A DNA stretch of 64,000 nucleotides from Polyangia bacterium (GCA_030430565.1 JAUIKS010000003.1:461775-525774), one strand, 5' to 3'; counted from the first letter of the stretch, positions 8,486 to 17,276 are shown. The notes: generated by a model from the sequence alone, not told the origin. Translations and numbers: made by a program.

Positions 8486-9133
8486 TCAATTTGGCGCGAT
8501 CATCGAGACGTCGCCGGTGGTCGCGCCCGCGCGCTCGAGCAGCTCGCGGTACCAGCCCGCGGCGCGCTCCGCCTGCCGCTCGTGGCCGATCGGCGCCCAC
8601 AGCAGCGAGAGGCTGCGCAGGGTGTCGTCGTGGGTCTTGGTCCGCTGCGAGTCCTTCACCGCGTTCGCGCAGGGCCCCTCGCGATCGAAGAGGCACAAGA
8701 GCCCGCCCAGGTCGATCTCCTGACCTGCGCGATTGAACACGTAGCTGGCGCCCTTGGGCGCGAGGCCGACGCGCAGCGGCGGCGCGGCCCGGTCGAGGTC
8801 GACCACGCTGATCGGCAGCCCGCTGTGCAGCGAGACGACGTTGCAGGCGTCGACCAGCAGGTTGATGGTGCCGAGCTTGCCCTTGGTCGCGGCCTTGACC
8901 AGGTACTCCGAGGCCGGCTTGCCGCGACCCGTCGGCTTGTAGCCGCCGTGGCGGAGGAGGTCGCGGACGACCTGGCGCAGCTCCTCGCTGCGCTCGACGG
9001 GCGCGTCCGCCTCGAGCTCGAGGCCCTCGCGCAGCCAGCCCGGCGACTCGATCGCCGAGAGCGGACGTGGGAGGTTGGCCTGGAACGCGACGAGCGCGAG
9101 CTGGGGATGGGGATCGACGACGAGCTCGACCAT
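8486..9133 (-). CDS. B3/B4 tRNA-binding-domain protein
   Basis: About 215 residues from ATG 9133 (9151 is also possible). The central part shows the B3/B4 domain pattern known from phenylalanyl-tRNA synthetase beta and stand-alone homologues: KPTGRGKPASEYLV, TINLLVDACNVVSL and LPISVVDLD, followed by GLLCLFDREGPCANAVKDS. Stand-alone B3/B4 proteins are thought to edit mischarged tRNA or bind tRNA, but their role is not well defined. It lies alone between two secreted-protein genes. Confidence 0.78.
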   Translation of the reverse strand: MVELVVDPHPQLALVAFQANLPRPLSAIESPGWLREGLELEADAPVERSEELRQVVRDLLRHGGYKPTGRGKPASEYLVKAATKGKLGTINLLVDACNVVSLHSGLPISVVDLDRAAPPLRVGLAPKGASYVFNRAGQEIDLGGLLCLFDREGPCANAVKDSQRTKTHDDTLRSLSLLWAPIGHERQAERAAGWYRELLERAGATTGDVSMIAPN

Positions 9134-9211
9134 GGGGCTGGATTGCGCCACAGCGATCCGCGGGGCGCAAGGCTTCGGGCCGAGAAGTCGCTAAGTCGGT
9201 ATAGTGGCGTC

Positions 9212-10183
9212 GTGCACTGGAACGCTCGACGCTGGATCCCGCTCTTGACCTTCGTCGTGGCCGTCGCGTGCGGCCCCGAGACGAACAACGACGACAGCGC
9301 CAGCGAGGGCGAGGCGTCGTCGTCGTCGTCCGCCGCGTCGTCGTCGTCGTCGTCGTCGTCGTCCGCGGGCTCGAGCGGGACGACGGCCGCGCCCGCGACC
9401 ACGTCGGGCGGCTCCTCGTCCTCGGGCACCACCGAGAGCCCGACGGCGAGCTCGAGCGCGACCACGGGCGTCTGCGAGTTCATCTGCGAGGAGGACAGCC
9501 CCGGGCCGACGATCGACTGTGACATCTTCGCACAGGACTGTCCCGAGGGACAGAAGTGTGCGGCCTACGACTCCGACGAGGACGGCGCCTGGGACTCGAC
9601 GAAGTGCGTCACGCTGACCGGGGACGGGCAGCTCGACGACCCGTGCACCGCCGAGCCCGGGGCGACCGGCGTCGACGACTGCGACGCCGGCTACATGTGC
9701 TGGAACGTCGACGAGGAGGGCATGGGCACGTGCTACGCGCTGTGCACCGGGAGCCCGGAGAACCCGATGTGCCCCGAGGGGGGGCAGTGCGCGATCTGTC
9801 AGACCTGCGTGATCCCGCTGTGCATCCCGGACTGCGACCCGCTGCTGCAGGACTGCGGCAACGGCGAGCTCTGCGTCAACGACCCCAACAGCGGCGGCTT
9901 CGTCTGTGTGCTCGACGCCTCCGAGGGAGACGCGCCCGAGGGCACGCCCTGCGAGTTCGTCAACGTCTGCAACAAGGGGACGACGTGCGTGAGCCCGGAC
10001 TTCTACCCGAGCCTCGAGTGCATGGGCTGGATCGGCTGCTGCGCGCCGTTTTGTGACACCGACAACGGCGACGCTGACTGCGTCGGCTTGTCGGTCGCGG
10101 ACGCCGAGTGCGTCGCGTTCTACGGCGACGGCGAGGCGCCGCCCGGCTACGAGAACGTCGGCGTCTGCGGGATCCAGCCGTGA
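9212..10183 (+). CDS. Cys-rich lipoprotein with poly-Ser stalk (first of a tandem pair)
   Basis: GTG 9212 starts a signal sequence with lipobox-like VAVAC. Residues about 25-85 are a low-complexity Ser/Thr stalk, partly a pure run of Ser codons at about 9319-9363. The C-terminal 230 residues hold about two dozen cysteines in a fixed pattern (CEFICEED, CDIFAQDCPEGQKCAAYD, CCAPFCDTDNGDADC). The next gene encodes the same architecture and clearly homologous domain, so this is a tandem duplication. No enzymatic motif is visible; a structural or adhesive role on the cell surface is inferred. Confidence 0.8.
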   Translation: MHWNARRWIPLLTFVVAVACGPETNNDDSASEGEASSSSSAASSSSSSSSSAGSSGTTAAPATTSGGSSSSGTTESPTASSSATTGVCEFICEEDSPGPTIDCDIFAQDCPEGQKCAAYDSDEDGAWDSTKCVTLTGDGQLDDPCTAEPGATGVDDCDAGYMCWNVDEEGMGTCYALCTGSPENPMCPEGGQCAICQTCVIPLCIPDCDPLLQDCGNGELCVNDPNSGGFVCVLDASEGDAPEGTPCEFVNVCNKGTTCVSPDFYPSLECMGWIGCCAPFCDTDNGDADCVGLSVADAECVAFYGDGEAPPGYENVGVCGIQP

Positions 10184-10185
10184 TC

Positions 10186-11157
10186 ATGGGGCGCGCGCGC
10201 TCGCGCTGGTCGCTCGCGCTCGCGCTCGCGCTCGCCTGCGCGTGCAACCACGGCCTGTACACCGACGACGGGACCAGCGAGGGCGACGCGTCGAGCACGG
10301 GCCCGGGGACCACGGGCACGAACGCGGGCTCCGTCTCGGCGTCGACGACGACGGCGACGCCCACCGCGACCGCCAGCTCGTCGAGCACGGGCGGCGGCGT
10401 GGGCGTCACGAGCTCGAGCGGCGCGGGCTCGAGCACGACCTCCTGCGAGTTCATCTGCGACGACGAAGATGCTCCGAGCGACGGCCTTTGTGACACCTTC
10501 GCGCAGGACTGCCCCGGGGAGGATACAAAGTGCGTCGCCTACGACAGCGACGACGACGGCTACTGGGACGCGACCCGCTGCGTGCCGGTGACCGGCGACG
10601 ATCAGCTCTACGAGCCGTGCACGGCCGAGCCGGGCAAGACCGGGATCGAGAGCTGCGCGAAGGGGCTGTTCTGCTGGAGTCTTGACGAAGACGGTAACGG
10701 CGTCTGCTACGCCCAGTGCATGGGCACGCCCGAGAACCCGGTGTGCTTGGAGGCGACCTCCTGCGTGCTCTGTGGCGGCTGCGTGGTCACGCTGTGTCAC
10801 CCGACGTGCGACCCGCTGTTGGACGACTGCGCCGTCGGCGAAAGCTGTATCGGCGATACCAACAGCGACGGCTTCATCTGTCTGCAAAACGCCTCCGACG
10901 GGATGGCGCCGGAGGGCGCTCCCTGCGAGTTCGCGAACGCGTGCAACCCAGGCTTGATGTGCGTGAACCCGGACTTCTACCCAGGACCGGACTGCCAGGG
11001 CTCGATCGGCTGCTGCGCGCCGTTTTGCGACCTGGGCAACGGTGACGCCGACTGCGAGGGGCTCTCGGTCGCGAACGCGGCGTGCGTCTCCTACTACGAG
11101 CCTTGGCCGGCGCCCGAGGGCCTGGAGCACATCGGCGTCTGCGGCGTGCCAGGTTGA
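10186..11157 (+). CDS. Cys-rich lipoprotein (second of a tandem pair)
   Basis: ATG 10186 begins two bases after the upstream stop, so the pair forms an operon. The signal sequence ends in ALACAC, a Thr/Ser/Gly stalk follows, then a Cys-rich domain parallel to that of the preceding gene: CEFICDDEDAP, DTFAQDCPGEDTKCVAYD, CDPLLDDC, CCAPFCDLGNGDADC. The stalks have diverged more than the Cys-rich domains, so the Cys framework is the conserved functional part. No known function was recognised. Confidence 0.8.
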   Translation: MGRARSRWSLALALALACACNHGLYTDDGTSEGDASSTGPGTTGTNAGSVSASTTTATPTATASSSSTGGGVGVTSSSGAGSSTTSCEFICDDEDAPSDGLCDTFAQDCPGEDTKCVAYDSDDDGYWDATRCVPVTGDDQLYEPCTAEPGKTGIESCAKGLFCWSLDEDGNGVCYAQCMGTPENPVCLEATSCVLCGGCVVTLCHPTCDPLLDDCAVGESCIGDTNSDGFICLQNASDGMAPEGAPCEFANACNPGLMCVNPDFYPGPDCQGSIGCCAPFCDLGNGDADCEGLSVANAACVSYYEPWPAPEGLEHIGVCGVPG

Positions 11158-11188
11158 GACGACGCGGCCAGGCTACGATCGGTATATA

Positions 11189-11212
11189 ATCTGTCTCTTG
11201 AGCCATATGAAC
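11189..11212 (+). promoter_or_regulatory. ACAT-type promoter-like motif upstream of the interrupted kinase
   Basis: Reads ATCTGTC, seven bases, then CCATATGAAC, matching the two-block motif seen before several lipoprotein genes. It lies about 230 bases before the kinase start at 11443. The rest of 11158-11442 shows no convincing gene. Confidence 0.35.
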
Positions 11213-11442
11213 GACGTTCGAGCGTTCAGCGGGTCGCGGCGGGTGAGCTCAGCGCGCCGGCCGCCACGAGCGAAGGGAGCGACTCGGCGACTAATTTTGA
11301 GCGTTGACGGGACGCGAGCCGCCGCGGCGTCTCTACCGTACGCGTGGGGAAGACGGGAATCGCAACGTCGCGCGGGCGCGCTGTACGATGGAGTGAACGG
11401 GAGGCCAGCTGGTCGGGCGCGGTGTCCGGCGAGGAGCGGACG

Positions 11443-12015
11443 ATGATGTCGAGGGAGCGAAAGGAGGACGACGCGCGAGCGCGCGGGGTCAACTCGCTGG
11501 GCGACACCATCGCCACCGACGAGCTCCAGCTCGCCAGGCCCGGCGTGCCGTCCGTGGCCCGCGAGAGCCGTCGCCAGCGCCTCGCGGAGCAGCTGTTCGG
11601 CGTCGTCGAGCGCGAGCCCGTGCGCCTCGGTCGCTTCGTGCTGCTCGATCGCCTCGGCGAGGGCGGCGTCGGGTCGGTGCACATCGCCTACGACCCCCAG
11701 CTCGATCGCCGCGTCGCGCTCAAGCTGCTGCACCCGGTCCAGGAGGCGTCGGTCTCGCTGCGCGCGCGGATGCTGCGTGAGGCCCAGGCGCTCGCGCGCC
11801 TGTCACACCCGAACGTGGTCCCCGTGCACGACGCCGGCGTGCTCGATGAGCAGGTGTTCATCGTCATGGAGTACGTGCGCGGCCAGACGCTCCGCCGCTG
11901 GGTCGAGGAGCGGCGCCCGAGCTGGGGCGCGGTGCTCAACGTGTATCTTCAGGCAGGTCATGGACTCGCGGCGGCGCACCGCGCGGGCTTGATCCACCGG
12001 GACTTTAAGCCGGAG
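11443..12015 (+). pseudogene. Ser/Thr protein kinase, fragment 1 of 3 (N-lobe to HRDFKPE)
   Basis: ATG 11443 has a GGAG ribosome site 7 bases upstream. The 191 codons up to 12015 encode the kinase N-lobe: glycine loop LGEGGVGSVH (about residues 71-80), Lys94 in VALKLL, Glu113 in the alpha-C helix, and the catalytic loop HRDFKPE (185-191). After 12015 the homology stops abruptly and the frame runs on as unrelated sequence to about 12435. The remaining kinase sequence resumes at 16964 after an identical 15-bp repeat. As it stands the piece lacks DFG and the whole C-lobe, so it cannot be an active kinase unless the insert is removed. Confidence 0.9.
12001..12015 (+). repeat. Left 15-bp direct repeat of insertion 1
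   Basis: gactttaagccggag, identical to 16949-16963. It encodes DFKPE of the kinase catalytic loop in the correct phase at both copies. Bases on both sides of the two copies differ, so the identity is exactly 15 bp. Confidence 0.85.
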
Positions 12016-12257
12016 TCTCGCGGTCCCTCTCCAGAACACCCACAACCCGCCGATCGGTCGCTATCCCACGGATTCGGGCGTTCTGGACAGGAGGGCGTTC
12101 CCGCTGCGGTCCCATGGGGTCCGAGTCGCCCCGCAGCGTGGGAAAAAACCGCGGGCGAACGACCGGGCGAGGGCTGGAGTTGGTGCGCTCGCCGTCGCCG
12201 CGCGACGACACGCCTCGCTGCGGCGGCAGCTCGTTGTAGGTCCACCGCTCTCGGGGG

Positions 12258-13163
12258 CTACTCAAACTCCACGAAGCGCGACAGCTCGCGCCGCAGGTGC
12301 TCGGCGAGGGCCTCGACGGCCGGCAGCCGCCCGCGGCGCGAAGGGATGATCATGCTCAGCTGCGCGTCGGCGGCGGTCCAGCCCGGCAGCACGCGGACGA
12401 GGCGGCCGTCCTCGACGTCGTCGCGGCAGACGTAGCCCGGCAGCGCGACGACGCCGAGCCCGGCGGCGGCTGCCTGCTTGAGCGTCGACATGTCGTCGCT
12501 GCACAGGCGCGGTCGAAAGGGGATCGTCACGCGCACGTCGTCGGGTCCGCGCAGCGACCACTGGCCGAGCTCGGGCTTCCAGCCGACCTTGAGCCCCTGG
12601 TGAGCGTCGAGCTCATCGGGGCTCGTAGGCCACCCGGCGCGGTCGAGGTAGGCCGGGCCAGCGAATAAGAACCATGGCGTCCGCGCGACGCGACGCTGGA
12701 CGAAGCTCGAGTCCGGGAGCGGGCCCGCGTGGCCGCGGATCGCGATGTCGATGCCCGCCTCCAGCAGGTCAACCGGCTGGTTCGTGACGTTTTGGATCAC
12801 GTCGACCCTGGGGTTGTCGGACAGGAAGTCGGCGATGAGCTCGACGAGCGCGAACTGGGCCATGCCCACGGAGCACGACAGTCGAACCTGTCCCGAGAGG
12901 GTGTTGGTCTGGCGCTTGACCTCGGCCTCCGCGGCCTCGACGTCGTCGAGGGCGGCGCGGGCGTGGCGATAGAAGACCTCGCCGATCTCCGTGACGACGA
13001 ACTGTCGCGAGGTCCGCTGGATCAGGCGCACGCCGAGCCGATCTTCGAGCTGCTGAACGTGGCGGCTGAGCCGTGACTTCGGCACGCCGAGGGCTTGTCC
13101 GGCGGCCGTGAAGCCGCGCTTCTCCACCACGTGGACGAAATAAAAATAGCTATTGAGATCCAA
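12258..13163 (-). CDS. LysR-type transcriptional regulator
   Basis: A 301-residue protein of normal family length. The N-terminal winged helix-turn-helix covers residues about 3-60 (GFTAAGQALGVPKSRLSRHV and QLEDRLGVRLIQRT), followed by the linker helix and a type-2 periplasmic-binding-like effector domain from about residue 90. It is transcribed away from the pirin gene, the classic arrangement for LysR control of a divergent target. LysR-pirin-isochorismatase-like cassettes recur in proteobacteria, so it most likely controls pirin and the hydrolase in response to a small electrophile or quinone; the ligand is not known. Confidence 0.92.
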   Translation of the reverse strand: MDLNSYFYFVHVVEKRGFTAAGQALGVPKSRLSRHVQQLEDRLGVRLIQRTSRQFVVTEIGEVFYRHARAALDDVEAAEAEVKRQTNTLSGQVRLSCSVGMAQFALVELIADFLSDNPRVDVIQNVTNQPVDLLEAGIDIAIRGHAGPLPDSSFVQRRVARTPWFLFAGPAYLDRAGWPTSPDELDAHQGLKVGWKPELGQWSLRGPDDVRVTIPFRPRLCSDDMSTLKQAAAAGLGVVALPGYVCRDDVEDGRLVRVLPGWTAADAQLSMIIPSRRGRLPAVEALAEHLRRELSRFVEFE

Positions 13164-13298
13164 TGGGAGGAGCCTCGGGTGATGTCGATCGTTCTATTTT
13201 CAGGACGATATGTTCCAAAATCTTATGTTGTCAACGGCTTTGTCCCGAATATGAATGTAATAGCCGCGGGTGAGGCACTCACGGCTCACGAGGGAAAC
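13164..13298. promoter_or_regulatory. Divergent LysR/pirin control region
   Basis: This 135-bp gap between divergent starts is much more AT-rich than its surroundings, with an ATATGTTCCAAAATCTTATG stretch at about 13208-13227 and a second AT-rich patch near 13248. It is the expected place for LysR boxes (T-N11-A) and both promoters. No exact box was assigned. Confidence 0.5.
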
Positions 13299-14168
13299 AT
13301 GAGCATCAATCATCAAATTCGCGCGGAGCGCGTTGTTGCGACAAACCCCATCCGCGGCCGCGAGCTCCGGATCGGGACCGGGTTCTCGGCGCTGAGTTTC
13401 GACCACCGGCAGTTCGACGGGCTGATGGACCCGCTCGTGATGGTGGACCACTTCACGATGAGCGCGCCGACCTTCGGTCCGCACCCGCACGCCGGGATGT
13501 CGGCGGTCTCGGTACTATTCGAAGACAGTCAGGGTCAGTTTCACAACCGCGACTCCCTCGGCAACGACCTCGACCTCGGGCCCGGGGATCTGTACTGGCT
13601 TAAGGCCGGGCGCGGCGTCGTTCATGACGAGCGCCCGCGCGCCGGCGCACACACCCACGCGCTGCAGATCTTCGTGAACCTCCCGGCGGCGGCGAAGCGC
13701 GACGCCCCCGACGCGCTGCACGTCCCGGCGGCGCGGATGCCCGAGCTGCGCGGCTCCGGCTACCGCGTCCGTGTTGTCCTCGGAGACAGCAACGGCGTGT
13801 CCGGCTTCGCGTCGCCGGCCCTGCCGCTGACGATCCTCGACGTCCAGCTCGAGCCCGCGGGCGCGTTCGTTCATGAGCTCCCGGCGGGCCGCGACGCGTG
13901 GATCCTCGCCGTGAGCGGGCGCGCGGAGCTCGTCGTGGGCGGCGCGGTCACGGTCCTCGCCGAGGGGGACGCCGTCGCGGCGCGCAGCGAGGCCCAGGCC
14001 GCGGCGCTCGAGCTGCGCAGCGAGGTCGGGGCGCACGTCGTGCTGCTGCAGGGGCGGCCGATTCGCGAGCGCATCGTCCAGCGCGGCCCCTTCGTCATGA
14101 ACACGCATGAGGAGCTCGCCGCCGTGACGGCCGCCCACGCCGCCGGCGAGCTCGGCTCCCTCGACTGA
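13299..14168 (+). CDS. Pirin-family bicupin protein
   Basis: The start is ATG 13299, chosen because it has a GAGGG ribosome site and begins at the family N-terminus. The N-terminal cupin has the pirin metal-site pattern FGPHPHAGMSAVSVLFED, then QGQFHNRDSLGN and the AGRGVVHDE block, giving three His and one Glu. The C-terminal cupin is diverged, as is usual. Pirins act as quercetinase-like dioxygenases or redox-sensing regulators. It is followed within 53 bases by the YcaC-like hydrolase gene, so the two are probably one operon under the LysR regulator. Confidence 0.92.
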   Translation: MSINHQIRAERVVATNPIRGRELRIGTGFSALSFDHRQFDGLMDPLVMVDHFTMSAPTFGPHPHAGMSAVSVLFEDSQGQFHNRDSLGNDLDLGPGDLYWLKAGRGVVHDERPRAGAHTHALQIFVNLPAAAKRDAPDALHVPAARMPELRGSGYRVRVVLGDSNGVSGFASPALPLTILDVQLEPAGAFVHELPAGRDAWILAVSGRAELVVGGAVTVLAEGDAVAARSEAQAAALELRSEVGAHVVLLQGRPIRERIVQRGPFVMNTHEELAAVTAAHAAGELGSLD

Positions 14169-14220
14169 CGAGACGCCCAGCCCCCATTCAAGAGCCCACC
14201 AACCCGACAGGAGAATCGCC

Positions 14221-14865
14221 ATGACCAACAACAAGCCCAACAAGCCCTTCAACCCCGAACCCCTGACCCAAGACAACGCCGCGCTCGTGCTCGTCGATCA
14301 TCAGGTCGGCCTGATCACCGGAGTCCGCGACTACTCCGTGGCCGAGCTCAAGCACAACGTCGTCGGCCTCGCCCGCGCCGCCGAGGCCCTCGGCCTGCCG
14401 ATCGTGACGACGACGACGTCCGCCGACACGCTCTGGGGCCCGGCCTTCCCCGAGCTCGTCGCGGCGCTCCCAGGCCAGGAGTTCATCGACCGGACCACGG
14501 TTAACGCCTGGGACGATCCGCGCGTGGCCGCGGCCATCGAGGCCACGGGGTGCACGAAGCTGATCTTCGCCGGCGTCTCGCTCGAGGTCTGCGCCGCGTT
14601 CCCGGCGATGCGCGCGGTCCGTGAGGGCTACGAGGCCTACGTCGCCGTCGACGCGAGCGGGACCTTCAACCCGACCAAGCGCGAGACCGGGATCCTGCGG
14701 CTCCTGCAGAGCGGGGTCGTCGTCGCCGATAGCTCGAGCCTGATGGTCGAGATCCTCGGTGACAACGCTCGGCCCGTGGCAGGGGAGGTCTACGGCGCCC
14801 TCGGCATGGACTGGGCGATCCTCGTCGGCCAGGTCCGCAGCGCGGCCGCCGAGGCCGCGGCCTGA
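14221..14865 (+). CDS. Isochorismatase-like (YcaC-type) cysteine hydrolase
   Basis: A 214-residue protein at ATG 14221 with AGGAGA 6 bases before it. It has the isochorismatase-like fold markers: LVLVDHQVGLITGV with the catalytic Asp, and AGVSLEVCAAFPAMRAVREG with the nucleophile Cys preceded by the usual cis-peptide region. These are of YcaC type rather than a true isochorismatase. Family members hydrolyse amides or related bonds. The setting with pirin and LysR matches a common stress-response cassette. The substrate is unknown. Confidence 0.9.
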   Translation: MTNNKPNKPFNPEPLTQDNAALVLVDHQVGLITGVRDYSVAELKHNVVGLARAAEALGLPIVTTTTSADTLWGPAFPELVAALPGQEFIDRTTVNAWDDPRVAAAIEATGCTKLIFAGVSLEVCAAFPAMRAVREGYEAYVAVDASGTFNPTKRETGILRLLQSGVVVADSSSLMVEILGDNARPVAGEVYGALGMDWAILVGQVRSAAAEAAA

Positions 14866-14897
14866 TCGCCCACCCCACGATCGACGGGAGCAGGCCC

Positions 14898-15143
14898 ATG
14901 ACCAGGATTCAGCCCGAGACTCGAGCTCAACCGTGCCCCGCGCCTCCGCGCTACAAGCGAGCGCTGCTGACCTTTTTGGGTCTGCTCGCGCCGGTCTATT
15001 TCATTCCGCCGGCGCTGACGGCCCGGCTCCCCCGGCACCCCTTCGCCGTCGTCACGCTGGCGGTGGCGAGCATCGTCATCTTGATGACCTACCTGATCAT
15101 GCCCGCCTTGCAGCGGGTGTTCGCCCCGTGGCTGCGCGCGTAG
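14898..15143 (+). CDS. Small two-helix membrane protein
   Basis: An 81-residue protein at ATG 14898 with a GGGAG ribosome site. After a Pro-rich start it has PPRYKRALLTFLGLLAPVYF, a short loop, and a second helix (VVTLAVASIVILMTYLIMP) followed by LQRVFAPWL. This matches the membrane tail found at the C-terminus of many antibiotic-biosynthesis-monooxygenase (ABM) domain proteins, but here the ABM domain is absent. It may be a detached membrane module or a remnant. It lies in line with the pirin and hydrolase genes. Confidence 0.65.
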   Translation: MTRIQPETRAQPCPAPPRYKRALLTFLGLLAPVYFIPPALTARLPRHPFAVVTLAVASIVILMTYLIMPALQRVFAPWLRA

Positions 15144-15161
15144 GCTAGCCTGGACGCGAAC

Positions 15162-16697
15162 TCAGAAGGAGATCGAGAGCTCCCAGAACCGCGGCATCAT
15201 GCGGTAGAAGGGCTGCTCGCGCTGCTTGTTGCGGGTCTCGAGCGCGCGGTCGAGCTCCCGCAGCTCGGCTTGGAGTCGTCGCACCGCGTCGCGTAGCCCG
15301 GCGTCTTGGATGAACGCGTCGACGTCGATCGTGAGCATGTTGTTGCCCGCGTTGTGGAAGCGCCCCGCGAACGCGCCCTGGTCGAAGAGGAACACGTCGG
15401 CGGTGCGCGCGTCGTCGTCGAAGTTCCCGACCTTCATGTTCTCGAAGTTGACGAGCTTCTTGTGCTCGGGGTTCTGCGACTGCCCGAAGGGCGAGAAGTC
15501 GCCGCAGACCTCGTGGCTGACGTTGTTGTAGAGCAGGCAGCAGAGCGCCGTCACCAGGCGCGCGCCGCCGTCGAGCGGCTCGTCGGTGACGTCGCGGTTG
15601 GGCAGCAGCTCGGCGAGCTGCTGGTACCAGCGCTGCAGCGCGTCGTCGGAGACGATCGCGTCGTCGTCGGCGTAGAGCGAGTCGACGTAGGCGCGCGAGA
15701 ACTCGTGGAAGACGCGCCACGCCGCGGTCGCGTCCTGGACGTAGGGGTGCTCGGGGATCGCGTCGACGCCGCGCCGCTTGATATCCGCGGGGACGTTAAG
15801 ATCGTCAAGGCTGAACGCGTCCATGCTGTTCTGGAACAGCTTCATCGCGTCGGGCCCAGAGATAAAGTTGGACTGCAGGAAGTAGCTCGCGGGGGTGATC
15901 AGCAGCTTGTAGGCGAAGTCGTTGACGCTCAGGCTGCTGTAGGTGAAGAAGTCCAGAAACGGCCGCAGCCTGTGCTCGGCCGGCAGCGCGTAGGACGAGA
16001 TCGCGTAGGCCTCGCCGACGAGCAGGTGCGTGTAGAGGAGGTGGTGCGTGAACACGCAGTAGCGGGCGTCGAGCGCGTTGGCGCGGAGCTTGGCGCGCTC
16101 CCACTCCGCGTCGCCTGGCTTAAAGGTCTCCTCGCCGATGGAGATCGACTCGGGCTCGAGCGCCCGGCCGCCGTCGTCGAGGCGGAAGCGGCACACGGTC
16201 GGCGGGTGGATCCCTCGAAAGTAGGGTGTGTAGTCGACTTCGAAGCCGCCGCGCGCGTCGACGCGGCGCAGCAGGAAAGGGTTCGAGCCCTGCAGGCGCA
16301 GACGCGCGAACGCGGCGTCGCTGTTGGTGTCCTGCCAGCCTTCCTCGTTGGCCGGGAAGGCCCGGTTCCACGAGTGTCCGCGCTCCCACACGCTCGCGCG
16401 CCCGAGCGGGACGCGCCGGAGGATCTTGAACATGAGCCCGGTGAAGTAGTAGTAGGGCAGCAGGTAGCGGGACGTGAGCGTAGCGTCCTTGGGTAGCTCC
16501 TTCGGCACGCGCAGCGCGGGCGGGATGCCCGGCGCGCCGTAGTGATCGCGGGCCGCCTCGAGCGCGAGCGGGCCGCTCCCGAGCGCGCGCTGGCGTCGGA
16601 AGGTCCGGCGCGCCCAGCCTTGGATCGCGCGGTGGTTGAGGTAGCGCGTCCAGATCAGGACGCGGATCTTGAGCCGGTCAGAGAAGCCTGGTTTCAT
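15162..16697 (-). CDS. Lipoxygenase-family protein, diverged
   Basis: A 511-residue protein. The region VFTHHLLYTHLLVGEAYAIS (about residues 210-230) has the H-x4-H iron-ligand spacing of lipoxygenases and is followed by the helix ending AEHRLRPFLDFF, equivalent to the conserved RHL..HP block. Further on, NNVSHEVCGDF corresponds to the third-His region, and the C-terminus ELSISF parallels the usual N-S-I-S-I ending, with Phe in place of the ligand Ile. Lipoxygenases insert dioxygen into polyunsaturated fatty acids using non-heme iron. The overall identity to classical enzymes is low, so activity is not certain. Confidence 0.7.
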   Translation of the reverse strand: MKPGFSDRLKIRVLIWTRYLNHRAIQGWARRTFRRQRALGSGPLALEAARDHYGAPGIPPALRVPKELPKDATLTSRYLLPYYYFTGLMFKILRRVPLGRASVWERGHSWNRAFPANEEGWQDTNSDAAFARLRLQGSNPFLLRRVDARGGFEVDYTPYFRGIHPPTVCRFRLDDGGRALEPESISIGEETFKPGDAEWERAKLRANALDARYCVFTHHLLYTHLLVGEAYAISSYALPAEHRLRPFLDFFTYSSLSVNDFAYKLLITPASYFLQSNFISGPDAMKLFQNSMDAFSLDDLNVPADIKRRGVDAIPEHPYVQDATAAWRVFHEFSRAYVDSLYADDDAIVSDDALQRWYQQLAELLPNRDVTDEPLDGGARLVTALCCLLYNNVSHEVCGDFSPFGQSQNPEHKKLVNFENMKVGNFDDDARTADVFLFDQGAFAGRFHNAGNNMLTIDVDAFIQDAGLRDAVRRLQAELRELDRALETRNKQREQPFYRMMPRFWELSISF

Positions 16698-16948
16698 CGC
16701 GCGTCATCGGTTGAGGGGGAAGCTCGAGACGCTCGAGCGTCGCTCGTCCGCGAGCTGTCGCCCCACTCTACACGCTTCGACTCGACGAGCGGCGCGCTCG
16801 CGTCGCGTCCGCGTCGTCGTGGACTGGGGGCGGCGCGATGGCTCAGAGCTGCTTGTTCAGACATGCGAGCGGATGGCGACAAACGCCGGGCAATCGGGTC
16901 GCCGAGGCCGGCCGCCTCGCCGCGACGCCGCGACGCGGCCGAGACCGC

Positions 16949-16963
16949 GACTTTAAGCCGGAG
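16949..16963 (+). repeat. Right 15-bp direct repeat of insertion 1
   Basis: Identical to 12001-12015 and in the same codon phase (DFKPE). Confidence 0.85.
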
Positions 16964-16979
16964 AACGCGATCCGCGGTG

Positions 16980-17010
<31 letters not shown>

Positions 17011-17254
17011 GCTCGCGCGCGGGCTCGAGGACGAGCGCGCGCTGACCACCGCGGGCGGTGACTCATCGACGAACGAGGTCACGCTCGATGGTCAGCCCGA
17101 GGTCTCGCTGGCGGACACGCGCCACGCCGAGCAGCCCCCGCGCGGCGCGGAGAGCGACGCGCGGCTCGACGCGCGCCTCACCGTCACGGGCGCGGTGATG
17201 GGCACGCCGGCCTACATGGCGCCAGAGCAATTTATCGCGGGCAGGACGGACGCG

Positions 17255-17276
17255 CGCACGGACCAGTTCTCGTTCT
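17255..17276 (+). repeat. attL-like 22-bp direct repeat of insertion 2
   Basis: Identical to 32367-32388. It encodes RTDQFSF plus one base, in the same phase at both ends. The integrase gene ends only 28 bases inside it, as is normal for integrative elements. Confidence 0.9.

Larger units (their letters stand above)
12016..16963. mobile_element. Insertion 1: 4.9-kb cargo segment in the kinase catalytic-loop codons
   Basis: The segment from 12016 through the second repeat copy (4948 bp) interrupts the kinase frame; deleting it restores the frame exactly. Cargo: LysR regulator, pirin, YcaC-like hydrolase, small membrane protein and lipoxygenase-like protein. No transposase, integrase or terminal inverted repeats were found. 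The ends (12016-12257 and 16698-16948) hold no gene; the left end has a 7-bp inverted repeat at 12031-12037 and 12080-12086. It may be moved in trans, or be a decayed element. Confidence 0.75.

Noticed and set aside
7182..9170. Single 662-codon minus-strand protein
   Set aside because: The upstream half overlaps the B3/B4 gene in another frame and has shadow composition; the real gene begins at the signal peptide at 8375.
12016..12435. Continuation of kinase fragment 1 as a real protein
   Set aside because: The frame continues 140 codons past the junction but is antisense to the LysR 3' end and unrelated to kinases.
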